Shown: positions 29,587-38,334 of the stretch, one piece after another
How the letters are laid out: every line of letters starts with the position of its first letter
Position numbering within the stretch: position 1 is the stretch's first letter
Assembly (NCBI RefSeq): GCF_000739895.2
Contig: NZ_BBJS01000007.1
Span: forward strand, 1-64,000
Source of the DNA: Sphingomonas paucimobilis NBRC 13935
GTDB taxonomy: Bacteria > Pseudomonadota > Alphaproteobacteria > Sphingomonadales > Sphingomonadaceae
Length of the DNA stretch: 64,000 bases
Direction of reading: 5' to 3'
The notes under the pieces: generated by a model
Told to the model about the DNA's origin: nothing
The model's database searches: none
The model's input: the letters and a program-made list of their open reading frames with translations, nothing else
Program-made: the position numbers and the translations under genes

Positions 29587-30312
29587 GTGCCGACCCTCCA
29601 CGCCCTTGCGAATCCTGCGCGTTTTCTGAAGATCGCCCGTCCGTTGACCGGGATATGCCTGGGCCTGGGGCTGGCGTTGGTCGCGATCGGGGCGTGGGCG
29701 GGGCTGACCCAGACGCCGCCCGATTATCTGCAGGGCGAGACAGTGCGGATTCTCTATATCCATGTTCCCGCCGCGTGGTTGGGCATGGGCGGGTGGAGCG
29801 GGATCGCGGCGGCCAGCCTGTCGCTGATCGTCTGGCGGCATCCGCTGGCTCAGGTGGCGGCGCGCGCCATCGCCTGGCCGGGGGCTGTGTTCGCCGGGCT
29901 TTGCCTGGCGACCGGATCGATCTGGGGGCGGCCGACCTGGGGAACATGGTGGCAATGGGACGGGCGGCTGACCTCGATGCTGCTGCTGCTGTTCGTCTAT
30001 CTCGGCTATATCGTGCTCGCCCGTGCCGACGCCGATCGTGGTGGGGATGGTCGCATCCCGGCGCTTTACGGGTTGGCGGGCACCGCGTTGCTGCCGATCA
30101 TCCGTTACTCGGTGGTGTGGTGGAACACGCTGCATCAGGGCCAGTCGATCGGGCTGACCGGATCGAGCATTGACGGCGCACTGCTCTGGCCGCTGCCGAT
30201 CACGCTGTCGGGCTTCACCCTGTTGTTCGCCGCCATCGTGTTGATGCGGATGCGCACCCTACTCGCCCAGGCCAAGGCCGAGGCGCGGATGCGGCGGATG
30301 GCGCGCGCATGA
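29587..30312 (+). CDS. ccmC: Heme exporter CcmC
   Basis: System I cytochrome c maturation membrane protein that loads heme onto CcmE. About 241 residues, six membrane helices, with the tryptophan-rich heme loop seen as WGRPTWGTWWQWDGRLTSM and flanking histidines (IHVPAAW and NTLHQGQS). GTG 29587 gives a family-like start (LHALANPARFLKIARP) but lacks a clear binding site; ATG 29545 is the alternative. ccmA and ccmB are not upstream: the neighbour is a divergent TonB receptor. Confidence 0.94.
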   Translation: MPTLHALANPARFLKIARPLTGICLGLGLALVAIGAWAGLTQTPPDYLQGETVRILYIHVPAAWLGMGGWSGIAAASLSLIVWRHPLAQVAARAIAWPGAVFAGLCLATGSIWGRPTWGTWWQWDGRLTSMLLLLFVYLGYIVLARADADRGGDGRIPALYGLAGTALLPIIRYSVVWWNTLHQGQSIGLTGSSIDGALLWPLPITLSGFTLLFAAIVLMRMRTLLAQAKAEARMRRMARA

Positions 30313-30413
30313 ACCAATGGACGTTCGTGGCGGCCGCTTACGGCGTCATGCTGGGCGGCACGGGGCTGCTCCTCGTGCTCAGCTATCTGGCGATGAAGCG
30401 CGCCGAGAAATGA
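30309..30413 (+). CDS. ccmD: Heme exporter protein CcmD
   Basis: A 34-residue single-span membrane peptide (MNQWTFVAAAYGVML then a hydrophobic stretch and the basic end KRAEK). Size, Trp/Tyr near the start, one helix and cytoplasmic lysine/arginine fit CcmD, which stabilises the CcmABC-CcmE complex and helps release holo-CcmE. It begins in the ccmC stop (ATGA) and ends in the ccmE start (ATGA), exactly where ccmD is expected. Confidence 0.9.
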   Translation: MNQWTFVAAAYGVMLGGTGLLLVLSYLAMKRAEK

Positions 30414-30844
30414 CGCCGAAATCCCAACGCCTCACGCTGGCGCTGCTGGCGCTGGCCGCGATCGTCGCGGCGGCGCTGCTGGCCATGTCGGCGATGAAGG
30501 ATCAGGCGGCGTTCTTCTACACGCCGTCCGATGCGCAGAGGCAGGGCCTGCCGCTGGGCCGCGCCGTCCGGCTGGGCGGGATGGTCGAGGCGGGGTCGGT
30601 ACGGCGCGCGCCCGACGGCGTGACGGTGCGCTTCGTCGTGACCGATGGCAAGGCGACGACACCCGTCACCTTCGCCGGCATCACCCCCGACCTGTTCCGT
30701 GAGAAATCGGGCGTGGTGGCGGAGGGGCAGTTCCAGCCCGATGGTCACTTCGTCGCAACCAATCTGCTCGCCAAGCATGACGAGAAATATATGCCCCCCG
30801 AAATGGCGGGCAATATGCACGAGAGCCGGAGCCTGAAGCCGTGA
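30410..30844 (+). CDS. ccmE: Cytochrome c maturation heme chaperone CcmE
   Basis: 144-residue periplasmic heme chaperone anchored by an N-terminal helix (LTLALLALAAIVAAALLAM). His123 in LLAKHDEKYMPPEM is the residue that binds heme covalently, followed by the expected tyrosine. The OB-fold body lies between (GRAVRLGGMVEAGSV, VRFVVTDG). Overlaps ccmD and ccmF by four bases each. Confidence 0.96.
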   Translation: MTPKSQRLTLALLALAAIVAAALLAMSAMKDQAAFFYTPSDAQRQGLPLGRAVRLGGMVEAGSVRRAPDGVTVRFVVTDGKATTPVTFAGITPDLFREKSGVVAEGQFQPDGHFVATNLLAKHDEKYMPPEMAGNMHESRSLKP

Positions 30845-32775
30845 TCGCCGAAGCCGGGCTTGCCGCGCTCTGGTTTGCCGCGATGCTGGCGGCGTTGCAG
30901 CTTTTGCTAGGTGTCCTGGCGCTGCGCCGAAAAGACGCGGCCGGCGAGCAGGCCATGGCGGCGATCGGGCCCGTCGCGATCGTACAGGGCGCGCTGGTCG
31001 CCATCGCCATGGCGGCGCTGATCGCGGTGTTCTTGGCCACCGATCTGTCGGTCAAGCTGGTCGCGGAGAACAGCCATGCGGCCAAGCCCTGGATCTACAA
31101 ATTCGCCGGCGCCTGGGGCAATCACGAAGGGTCGATGCTGCTCTGGGTGACGATCCTGGGGGCGGGCGGCGCGTTGGTCGCTTGGAAGGAACGCGCGCTC
31201 GACCGGGCGACCTATGTCGCCACCCTGGCGGCGCAGGGGGCGATCGCGCTGGGTTTCTATGCTTTCCTGCTCTTTGCTTCCAATCCGTTCGCGCGGCTGA
31301 ACCCGGCACCGGCGGAGGGGCAGGGGCTGAACCCGCTGTTGCAGGACCCTGGTTTGGCCTTCCATCCGCCCACGCTCTACGCGGGCTATGTCGGGCTGTC
31401 GGTCGCCTTTTCCTTCGCGGTCGGCGCGTTGGTGACGGGACAGGTGGGGCCGGCCTTTGCCCGCGCGATGCGGCCCTGGGTGCTGGGGGCCTGGGTGTTG
31501 CTGACCATCGGCATCACGGCGGGGTCCTATTGGGCCTATTATGAGCTGGGCTGGGGCGGCTGGTGGTTCTGGGACCCGGTCGAGAATGCCTCGCTGATGC
31601 CGTGGCTGGCGGCGACGGCTTTGCTCCATTCGGTCAATGTGCTGGCGGCGCGTGACGGGTTGCGGGCGTGGACCGTCATGCTGGCGGTCGTCGCCTTTTC
31701 CATGTCGATGATCGGCACCTTTCTGGTCCGCTCAGGCATATTGACCAGCGTCCATGCCTTCGCCGTCGATCCCCGGCGGGGGGCGTTCATCCTCGCGCTA
31801 CTGGGTCTCTATATCGGCGGGGCGCTCGTGCTGTTTGGCGCGCGGATCGGGCAGGTGCGTGCCGGACGCAGCTTCGCCTTTGTCAGCCGCGAGGGCGGGC
31901 TCGTCGTCAACAATCTGTTGCTCTCGGTCATCCTCGGCATCGTGCTGATCGGCACGCTGTATCCACTGGTCGCGGCCGGGTTCGGCGTGCGCCTGTCGGT
32001 CGGGCCGCCCTTCTTCCACGCCGCCGCCGGGCCGGTCGCGCTGGCGCTGGTGGCCGTCATGGCGGTCGGCCCGATGTTGCGCTGGCGGCAGGATCAGGCC
32101 GAGGCGGCGCTGATCCGCATGCTGTGGCCGATGGTCGCGGCGGCCGGGACATTTGCGTTGCTGCTGACGCTGACCGGCGGGATGGGCGTGTTGCCGCTGC
32201 TCGGCCTGTCCTTCGGCGTCGGGCTGATCGTCGCGAGCGTCCTGCCCATCACGCAGCGCAACTGGCGTCGCACGCCGCTGCCCATCTGGGGGATGGTCGT
32301 CGCGCATGCCGGCATCGGCGTCAGCCTGATCGGCATGGCGTGCGACAGCGCTTTCACCGCCGAGCGACTGGTTGCGCTCTATCCGGGGCAGGCGACGATC
32401 GTCGGCCCGTGGCGGGTCCAGTTGAATCGCATCTATCCCAATGTCGGCCCCAATTGGTCGGCGCTGGAAGCCCGACTGACCGCGACGCGCGATGGCGAGG
32501 CTACCACCTTGCGCCCGCAGCAGCGCTTCTTCACCGATCCGCCGACCACGACCAGCGAAAGCGCCATCGCCACCCGCTGGGACGGGCAACTCTATACCGT
32601 GCTGGGGCAGCAGGATGCCGCGACCGGCCGCTGGCAGTTGCGGCTGTGGTGGAAGCCGTTCGTGACGCTGATCTGGTTCGGCGGTATCCTCGTGGCCCTT
32701 GGCGGCGCGCTGGCGCTGGTCGGGCGCTGGTGGAAGACATGGCAGCAACGGCGGCGGGAGGCCCTTTGGGGATGA
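30841..32775 (+). CDS. ccmF: Heme lyase subunit CcmF
   Basis: 644-residue polytopic protein, core of the cytochrome c heme ligation complex with CcmH and CcmI. Seen: the WGNHEGSMLLWV segment, the WWD heme loop GWGGWWFWDPVENASLMPW, and many membrane helices with a long periplasmic loop near the C-terminus. Starts at a GTG inside the ccmE stop. Slightly shorter than the E. coli protein, normal for alphaproteobacteria. Confidence 0.96.
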   Translation: MIAEAGLAALWFAAMLAALQLLLGVLALRRKDAAGEQAMAAIGPVAIVQGALVAIAMAALIAVFLATDLSVKLVAENSHAAKPWIYKFAGAWGNHEGSMLLWVTILGAGGALVAWKERALDRATYVATLAAQGAIALGFYAFLLFASNPFARLNPAPAEGQGLNPLLQDPGLAFHPPTLYAGYVGLSVAFSFAVGALVTGQVGPAFARAMRPWVLGAWVLLTIGITAGSYWAYYELGWGGWWFWDPVENASLMPWLAATALLHSVNVLAARDGLRAWTVMLAVVAFSMSMIGTFLVRSGILTSVHAFAVDPRRGAFILALLGLYIGGALVLFGARIGQVRAGRSFAFVSREGGLVVNNLLLSVILGIVLIGTLYPLVAAGFGVRLSVGPPFFHAAAGPVALALVAVMAVGPMLRWRQDQAEAALIRMLWPMVAAAGTFALLLTLTGGMGVLPLLGLSFGVGLIVASVLPITQRNWRRTPLPIWGMVVAHAGIGVSLIGMACDSAFTAERLVALYPGQATIVGPWRVQLNRIYPNVGPNWSALEARLTATRDGEATTLRPQQRFFTDPPTTTSESAIATRWDGQLYTVLGQQDAATGRWQLRLWWKPFVTLIWFGGILVALGGALALVGRWWKTWQQRRREALWG

Positions 32776-33299
32776 AGCGTGTGCTGATCTGGGCGCCGCT
32801 GGCCGCCTTCGGGGCGTTGTTCGCGGTGGTGGCGGCGGGGCTGATGCGCCCGGCCGACACCACCGTGCATTCGACCCTGGTCGACAAACCGCTGCCGACC
32901 TTCCAGCTCGCCCCGATGGTGCCGGGCAAGCCGGGTCTGGCCAGCAGCGATTTCGGACGGGGGACGCCGCGTCTGCTCAACGTCTTTGCCAGCTGGTGCA
33001 TTCCCTGCATCGCCGAGGCGCCGCAGTTGATGCGCCTGAAGGCGCGCGGCATCCCGATCGATGCCATCGCGATCCATGACAAGGGCCCGGCGATCGCCGG
33101 CTTCCTGCGCCGCAACGGCGATCCCTATGCCGCGATCGGGGACGACAGCCGCAGCCGGGTGCAACTCTCGCTCGGCTCGTCGGGGGTGCCCGAGACGTTC
33201 CTGATCGACGGACGCGGGCGGATCGTGCGGCAATATATCGGCGATATCCGCCCCGATCAGGTCGAACAGATCGTCCGCGACGTGGCCGCCGCGCGATGA
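32772..33299 (+). CDS. ccmG: Thiol:disulfide oxidoreductase CcmG/DsbE
   Basis: 175-residue membrane-anchored thioredoxin-like protein that keeps apocytochrome and CcmH thiols reduced. N-terminal anchor (about 4-24), active site WCIPC with Cys76 and Cys79, and the cis-proline loop SSGVPETFLID. Coupled by ATGA to both neighbours. The TlpA/DsbE fold and place in the operon make the assignment firm. Confidence 0.95.
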   Translation: MKRVLIWAPLAAFGALFAVVAAGLMRPADTTVHSTLVDKPLPTFQLAPMVPGKPGLASSDFGRGTPRLLNVFASWCIPCIAEAPQLMRLKARGIPIDAIAIHDKGPAIAGFLRRNGDPYAAIGDDSRSRVQLSLGSSGVPETFLIDGRGRIVRQYIGDIRPDQVEQIVRDVAAAR

Positions 33300-33673
33300 G
33301 CCTGATCCTGGCCTTCGCACTGGCGGCGGGATCGACTCCGCCTGATCTCGGCAACACCCAATTGCCCGATCCCCGCGCCGAGGCGCAGGCCCGCGCGCTG
33401 ATGGGCGAGCTGCGCTGCGTCGTCTGCCAGGGCCAATCGATCGCCGACAGCGATGCCGATATGGCCGCCGACATGCGCGCGCTGGTTCGCCAGCGGATCG
33501 CGCGCGGTGAGAGCCCGTCGCAAATCCGCGACTGGCTGATCGAGCGCTATGGCGATTATGTCAGCTATGATCCGCGGCTATCGGGTGCGACCGCGCTGCT
33601 CTGGGCGACGCCGCTCCTGCTGCTGACGATCGGCGCCTGGATCGCGCGCTCCAGTTTCCGGAAGCGGCGCTGA
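33296..33673 (+). CDS. ccmH: Cytochrome c maturation protein CcmH (CycL type)
   Basis: 125-residue apocytochrome-thiol reductase. The redox motif is LRCVVCQGQSI with Cys41 and Cys44; an N-terminal leader and a C-terminal helix (ALLWATPLLLLTIGAWI) anchor it. This is the short, CcmH-only form; the TPR half that is fused in E. coli CcmH is the next gene. Confidence 0.95.
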   Translation: MSLILAFALAAGSTPPDLGNTQLPDPRAEAQARALMGELRCVVCQGQSIADSDADMAADMRALVRQRIARGESPSQIRDWLIERYGDYVSYDPRLSGATALLWATPLLLLTIGAWIARSSFRKRR

Positions 33674-34299
33674 TGGGTTGGCTGATCCTGATCCTGCTGG
33701 CGGCGGCGGCGATGGGGCTGGCCCTATGGCGGGGTTTCCCCAAGCCCCTGTGGACGATGCTGGGCGCCGCGCTCGCGCTGGGTGGCGTCGGCTATGCGTG
33801 GCAGGGACGGCCGAGCCTGCCCGCCAGTCCGCCATCGACACGGCCCGATCCCCGGCTCGATAGCGAGGATTTGGTCGAATTGCGCGGCCAGTTGATGGGG
33901 CGGTTCGGGGGCGAGGCCGCGATGTTCACCGCCGCCGATGCGCTGGCGCGGTCGGGCAATAAGCGGACGGCGGTGCAGATCATGCTGGGCGCGGTCGGCG
34001 CCAATCCGCGGAGCGTCGCCTATTGGACCGAGTTGGGCAATGTCCTGTTCGCGCATGACGGCTATCAGATGTCGCCCGCCGCGCAATTCGCCTTTCGCCG
34101 GGCGCGAGCTTTGGGGCCCAATGACCCGGTGCCGTTCTTCTTCGAAGGGCTGGCGCAGATGCGCGCGGGCGATTTCGCCAAGGCGCGGATCCTGTGGCGG
34201 CTGGCGCTGCAACGCACACCCGCCGATGCGCCTTATCGCCCGGCCATTGCGCAGCGGGTGATGCTGCTCGACCGGGCGATGGCGTTGATGGAGCAATAG
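33673..34299 (+). CDS. CcmI-like TPR protein for apocytochrome handling
   Basis: 208 residues: two N-terminal membrane helices (GWLILILLAAAAMGLAL and WTMLGAALALGGVGYAW), then TPR repeats from about residue 70 (AMFTAADALARSGN, YWTELGNVLFAHD, PVPFFFEGLAQMRAGDFAKA). It matches the CcmI/NrfG role of holding apocytochrome c for CcmFH. Starts on the TGATG of ccmH; last gene of the operon, four bases from a convergent DUF3072 gene. Confidence 0.88.
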   Translation: MGWLILILLAAAAMGLALWRGFPKPLWTMLGAALALGGVGYAWQGRPSLPASPPSTRPDPRLDSEDLVELRGQLMGRFGGEAAMFTAADALARSGNKRTAVQIMLGAVGANPRSVAYWTELGNVLFAHDGYQMSPAAQFAFRRARALGPNDPVPFFFEGLAQMRAGDFAKARILWRLALQRTPADAPYRPAIAQRVMLLDRAMALMEQ

Positions 34300-34303
34300 G
34301 GGC

Positions 34304-34516
34304 TTATTGGCCCCGGCCAGTCTTTGCCTGAAGCGCGTCAATCCGCTTGGAGGCTTCGGCCTTGGTCAGGCTGTCGTCGAACGGCTCGCCGGCCTCTTCG
34401 GACAGGGTCTTGAGATAGCTGGCCTGCGCGCCGGTCATCGCTTCGTCGCCGGTGGTCCAGTCATCGGGGTCCTTCTCGGCATTGGAGAAGGGTTCGGATT
34501 TGGGGTTGTCGGTCAT
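34304..34516 (-). CDS. DUF3072 small protein
   Basis: 70 residues, hydrophilic and acidic. MTGAQASYLKTLSEEAGE followed by DDSLTKAEASKRIDALQ is the DUF3072 signature, a domain of unknown function common as a tiny stand-alone protein in alphaproteobacteria and actinobacteria. Stop codon lies four bases from the end of the ccm operon on the other strand. Upstream begins the REP-like cluster. Confidence 0.88.
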   Translation of the reverse strand: MTDNPKSEPFSNAEKDPDDWTTGDEAMTGAQASYLKTLSEEAGEPFDDSLTKAEASKRIDALQAKTGRGQ

Positions 34517-34634
34517 CTCGGCATCCTTTCGCCGGGACCAACGCAGGCGTTCTATTTCTGTTCACGCGAGGGCGCGATGACGCGAAGATTTTGGTTCGCG
34601 TGGAAGCGCGGCGCTTATCGGGAAACCCAAACCT

Positions 34635-34795
34635 CCGTTCAGCCTGAGCGCAGTCGAAGGCCACGGGTTTACCTTCGTGGCGGAGGGCGGGACGTGCGCT
34701 TCGACTTCGCTCAGCGTGAACGGAGGTTGGGGATGAGCAGGCCTGATTGCGTATAGCTCGGGAACCACCGTTCGGCCTGGGCAAAGTCGAAGGCC
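34635..34795. repeat. Three REP-like arms in the 329-base gap before ald
   Basis: Arms at 34635-34662 (left-hand), 34696-34723 (right-hand) and a degenerate left-hand copy at 34768-34795. The first two pair, and flanking AACCTCC/GGAGGTT extends the pairing to about 34 bases. The gap 34517-34845 lies between two minus-strand genes and holds no convincing gene; short frames across it are repeat-encoded. Confidence 0.8.
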
Positions 34796-34845
34796 ACACG
34801 AAGCACCTTCGACGAAACCCAGACCGAACGGCGGCCAGGACAGGC

Positions 34846-35952
34846 TTAGCCCGCCCAGGCCTCGAACGGCAGGTCGAGCGCTTCGGCCACCGCGGCGTGG
34901 CGGATCTTGCCGCCCGACACGTTCAGGCCGTTGGCCAGATGGGCATCGGCCTTCATCGCGGCCTCGGCCCCCATGTTCGCCAGACGCAGCGCGAAGGGCA
35001 GGGTGGCGTTGTTGAGCGCGAAGGCCGAGGTGCGCGCGACCGCGCCCGGCATGTTGGCGACGCAATAATGGATCACGCCATCGATCTCGAACACCGGGTC
35101 TTCGTGCGTGGTGGCATGGCTCGTCTCGAAGCAGCCGCCCTGGTCGATCGCGATGTCGACCAGCACCGAGCCGCGCTTCATCGTCTTCAGCATGTCGCGG
35201 GTAACGAGCTTGGGCGCCGCCGCACCGGGGACCAGCACCGCGCCGATGACGAGGTGGGCGTTCTTCACCGCCGCCGCGATCGCCGCCTTGGAGGCATAGG
35301 CGGTCTTGATCTGGCTGGAGAAAAACATGTCCAGCTCGGCCAGACGGTCATTGTTGATGTCGTAGATGGTGACGTCGGCGCGCAGACCCACCGCCATCTG
35401 CGCCGCATTCACGCCCGAGACGCCGCCGCCCAGGATCGCCACCTTGGCCGGCGCCACGCCGGGCACGCCGCCCAGCAGCACGCCGCGACCGCCCTGTTCC
35501 TTTTCCAGATAATGCGCACCGACCTGCACCGCCATGCGGCCGGCGACTTCCGACATCGGCTTGAGCAGCGGCAGGCCGCCACGTGGGCTGGTCACCGTCT
35601 CATAGGCGATGCAGGTCGCGCCCGACGCCATAAGCCCTTCGGCCTGCGGCTTGTCAGCGGCGAGGTGGAGATAGGTGAAGAGCAGGTGATGCGGGCGCAG
35701 CATCGCCACTTCCTGCGGCTGCGGTTCCTTCACCTTCACGATCATCTCGGCCTGGTCGAACACTTCGGCAGCGGTCGCGACGATGCGCGCGCCGGCGTCG
35801 ACATAGTCCTGATCCTCGAAATCGATGCCGCTGCCGGCCTTAGTCTCGACGATGACCTCATGGCCGGCGGCGACCAACTCGGCCACCGATGGCGGGGTCA
35901 GGCCGACGCGATATTCGTGATTCTTGATTTCCTTGGGCACACCGACGCGCAT
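34846..35952 (-). CDS. ald: Alanine dehydrogenase
   Basis: NAD-dependent, L-alanine to pyruvate and ammonia. 368 residues: [20 protein letters not shown] with substrate-binding Arg and Lys, [11 protein letters not shown] with the catalytic histidine, and the Rossmann segment [26 protein letters not shown], then [14 protein letters not shown] and [13 protein letters not shown]. Start 35952 follows AGGAGA. A divergent Lrp/AsnC regulator 125 bases away is very likely its regulator. Confidence 0.97.
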   Translation of the reverse strand: MRVGVPKEIKNHEYRVGLTPPSVAELVAAGHEVIVETKAGSGIDFEDQDYVDAGARIVATAAEVFDQAEMIVKVKEPQPQEVAMLRPHHLLFTYLHLAADKPQAEGLMASGATCIAYETVTSPRGGLPLLKPMSEVAGRMAVQVGAHYLEKEQGGRGVLLGGVPGVAPAKVAILGGGVSGVNAAQMAVGLRADVTIYDINNDRLAELDMFFSSQIKTAYASKAAIAAAVKNAHLVIGAVLVPGAAAPKLVTRDMLKTMKRGSVLVDIAIDQGGCFETSHATTHEDPVFEIDGVIHYCVANMPGAVARTSAFALNNATLPFALRLANMGAEAAMKADAHLANGLNVSGGKIRHAAVAEALDLPFEAWAG

Positions 35953-36077
35953 GGCGAACTCTCCTGAATGATGGGCCGATAATAGCGCCGATCGGGCGGG
36001 AGAGGTTTGCAAAACAATCCTTCCAGTGCGGCCATTTTGGGATTTTCTTGCGTAATCGATGCTAGTATCGGGATGAA

Positions 36078-36521
36078 ATGTCCGACGCGATCGACCGCCG
36101 CATATTGGCCCAACTGGCCAGCGATTCCGACCTGACCAGCGCCGCGCTGGGCGAGAAGGTGGGGCTGTCGGCCAGTGCGGCGCATCGCCGTGTGGCGCAG
36201 TTGCGTGAGGCGGGGGTCATCGCCGGCTATCGCGCGATCCTGAGCCATGAGGCACGCGGCCGGCCCTCGATCGTGATGGTCAACGTCACCTTGAAGGACC
36301 AGCGGCAGGAGACGATGGCGGCATTCGAGCGCGAAATCCTGCGCTGTCCCGAGATCGTCGAATGTTTCCTGATGAGCGGCGAGGCGGACTATATGATCCA
36401 GGTCGAGGTGCGCCGCGACGATAGTTACGAGCGCATCCACCGCGAAACGCTGGCGAGATTGCCGGGGGTGACGCGGCTGGCCTCGCACTTCGTGATTCGC
36501 GAGGTGGTGCGGCGGTCGTGA
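36078..36521 (+). CDS. Lrp/AsnC family regulator, probably of ald
   Basis: 147 residues: N-terminal winged helix (IDRRILAQLASDSDLTSAALGEKVGLSASAAHRRVAQL) and a C-terminal RAM ligand domain (IVECFLMSGEADYMIQVEV). Such proteins sense amino acids. Divergent placement next to ald is the usual arrangement for an alanine-responsive activator. The shared gap contains an AT-richer stretch (about 36006-36060) where such proteins tend to bind. Confidence 0.92.
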   Translation: MSDAIDRRILAQLASDSDLTSAALGEKVGLSASAAHRRVAQLREAGVIAGYRAILSHEARGRPSIVMVNVTLKDQRQETMAAFEREILRCPEIVECFLMSGEADYMIQVEVRRDDSYERIHRETLARLPGVTRLASHFVIREVVRRS

Positions 36522-36526
36522 CGCTT

Positions 36527-36547
36527 TCCTCCCCTTGCAGGGGAGGA
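36527..36547. repeat. Short palindromic hairpin after the Lrp gene
   Basis: TCCTCCCC (36527-36534) and GGGGAGGA (36540-36547) with loop TTGCA. No T-run. The first bases of the window (ACAGGGGAGGAAAG) look like the right half of the same element, which suggests a second REP class. Confidence 0.55.
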
Positions 36548-36596
36548 CGATTCTGTGCGCTTCCCACTCGCTTCATCACCCGATAGGGAACGAACC

Positions 36597-38273
36597 ATGC
36601 TCAAGTCGGCTTCCTCCTTCCGCCCCCTTCGCATCCTGCTCGCCGCGACGCTGGCGACCGCACTCACCCCCGTCGCTGCTTTCGCCGACGCGCTGATCGA
36701 CAATGTCGCGGGGATGACGTTGGACAAGGATGGCAAGGTCGTCCGCTTCACCGGCCTGCTGCTGACCTCGGACGGCAAGGTCGTGCGGCTGCTCTCCGCC
36801 AAGGACAAGCGTCCCGAAAAGCTCGACTGGCGCGCCGATATGAAGGGGCGGGTGCTGATCCCCGGCTTCGTCGATTCGCATGGCCATGTGATGGGGCTGG
36901 GCTTCCGCCTGCTCGAACTCGATCTGGCACCGACCAAGTCGCTCGACGAGGCCAAGGCGCGGATCGCGGCCTATGCCTCGGCCAACCCCGAGCGCAAATG
37001 GGTGATGGGCGGCGGCTGGAACCAGGAGAGCTGGGCGCTCGGTCGCTTCCCCACCGCCGCCGATCTGGACGCGGTCGTCGCCGACCGGCCGGTGGTGATG
37101 GAGCGCGCCGACGGCCATGCGCTCTGGGCGAACAGCGCGGCGATGAAGGCGGCGGGCATTACGGCCAAGACCGTCTCGCCCGCCGGCGGCCGGATCGAGA
37201 AGATCGGCGGCCAGCCCTCGGGCGTGTTCGTCGACGCCGCGATGGCGCTGATCCAGAAGGCGGTGCCGCAACCGCTGGCCAAGGATCGCAATACCGCCTT
37301 CCTCAAGGCGCAGAATGAACTGCTCAGCCACGGTATCACCGCGACCGCCGATATGGGCACGACGCTGGACGAATGGATGACCTATCGCCGGATGGGCGAT
37401 GCCGGAAATCTGCGCGTCCGCATAATGAGCTATGGCGGCGGCGTCGAGGACAGCGTGCGCATCGGCGGCACCGGGCCGACCCAGTGGCTGTACAACAACA
37501 AGCTGCGGCTGGTCGGCGTGAAGCTTTATGGCGATGGCGCACTGGGGTCGCGCGGCGCGTGGTTGAAGCAACCCTATGCCGATGCGCCAGGGCAGACCGG
37601 GCTGGGGTTCATGTCGGACGATGTGATCCGCAACCTGATGAGCCGCGCGGCGATGGACAAATATCAGGTCGCCGTCCACGCGATCGGCGACCGCGCCAAT
37701 GCGCAGGTGCTCGACGCGATCGACGAACTGGCGGAGACCTATAAGGGCGATCGGCGCTGGCGGATCGAACATGCCCAGATCGTCGATCCGGCCGATCTGT
37801 CGCGCTTCGGCAGACATGGCATCATCGCCTCGATGCAGCCGGTGCACGAGACCAGCGACCGGACGATGGCGGAGGCGCGACTGGGCCCCGCACGGCTGAC
37901 CGGCGCCTATGCCTGGAACACGATGTTGAAGAATGGGGCGACCCTGGTCTTCGGCTCAGACTATCCGGTCGAAACCCCCGATCCCTTTGCCGGCTGGGCC
38001 GCGGCGATCACCCGACAGGGGCCAGACGGCCAGCCCTATGGCGGGTGGCAGCCGCAGGAGATCGTTACCCGCGAACAGGCGTGGCGCGCCTTCACCATGG
38101 ACGGCGCCTATGCCGGCTTCGCTGAGGATCTGTTCGGCCGGCTGGGCCATGGTCAGCAGGCGGACTTCATCATCGTCGACCGCAATCCGCTGGACGCCAA
38201 CCCGACCGAACTGCGCGCGACCAAGGTCGAGGAGACCTGGATCGGCGGGCAGAAGGTATGGGAGCGGCGCTGA
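36597..38273 (+). CDS. Secreted amidohydrolase (YtcJ-like)
   Basis: 558 residues with a signal peptide ending near AAFADA. Metal site begins with VLIPGFVDSHGHV; later HAIGD, RIEHAQIVDP and GSDYPVETPDPF supply further ligands, as in PF07969 amidohydrolases with YtcJ-like topology. Substrate unknown; these enzymes cleave amide or related bonds with a bound divalent metal, and the leader places this one in the periplasm. ATG 36597 has AGGGAA upstream. Neighbours give no pathway hint. Confidence 0.9.
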   Translation: MLKSASSFRPLRILLAATLATALTPVAAFADALIDNVAGMTLDKDGKVVRFTGLLLTSDGKVVRLLSAKDKRPEKLDWRADMKGRVLIPGFVDSHGHVMGLGFRLLELDLAPTKSLDEAKARIAAYASANPERKWVMGGGWNQESWALGRFPTAADLDAVVADRPVVMERADGHALWANSAAMKAAGITAKTVSPAGGRIEKIGGQPSGVFVDAAMALIQKAVPQPLAKDRNTAFLKAQNELLSHGITATADMGTTLDEWMTYRRMGDAGNLRVRIMSYGGGVEDSVRIGGTGPTQWLYNNKLRLVGVKLYGDGALGSRGAWLKQPYADAPGQTGLGFMSDDVIRNLMSRAAMDKYQVAVHAIGDRANAQVLDAIDELAETYKGDRRWRIEHAQIVDPADLSRFGRHGIIASMQPVHETSDRTMAEARLGPARLTGAYAWNTMLKNGATLVFGSDYPVETPDPFAGWAAAITRQGPDGQPYGGWQPQEIVTREQAWRAFTMDGAYAGFAEDLFGRLGHGQQADFIIVDRNPLDANPTELRATKVEETWIGGQKVWERR

Positions 38274-38334
38274 TCCCGGATCGGGACGATGCCGGCTAAG
38301 GGAATGACAAGCCTTTTCAGTTAGAGCCCTGGCC

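Noticed and set aside
35953..36077. Specific Lrp operator palindrome in the ald gap
   Set aside because: AT-richer stretch present but no convincing symmetrical site, so not listed as a feature.
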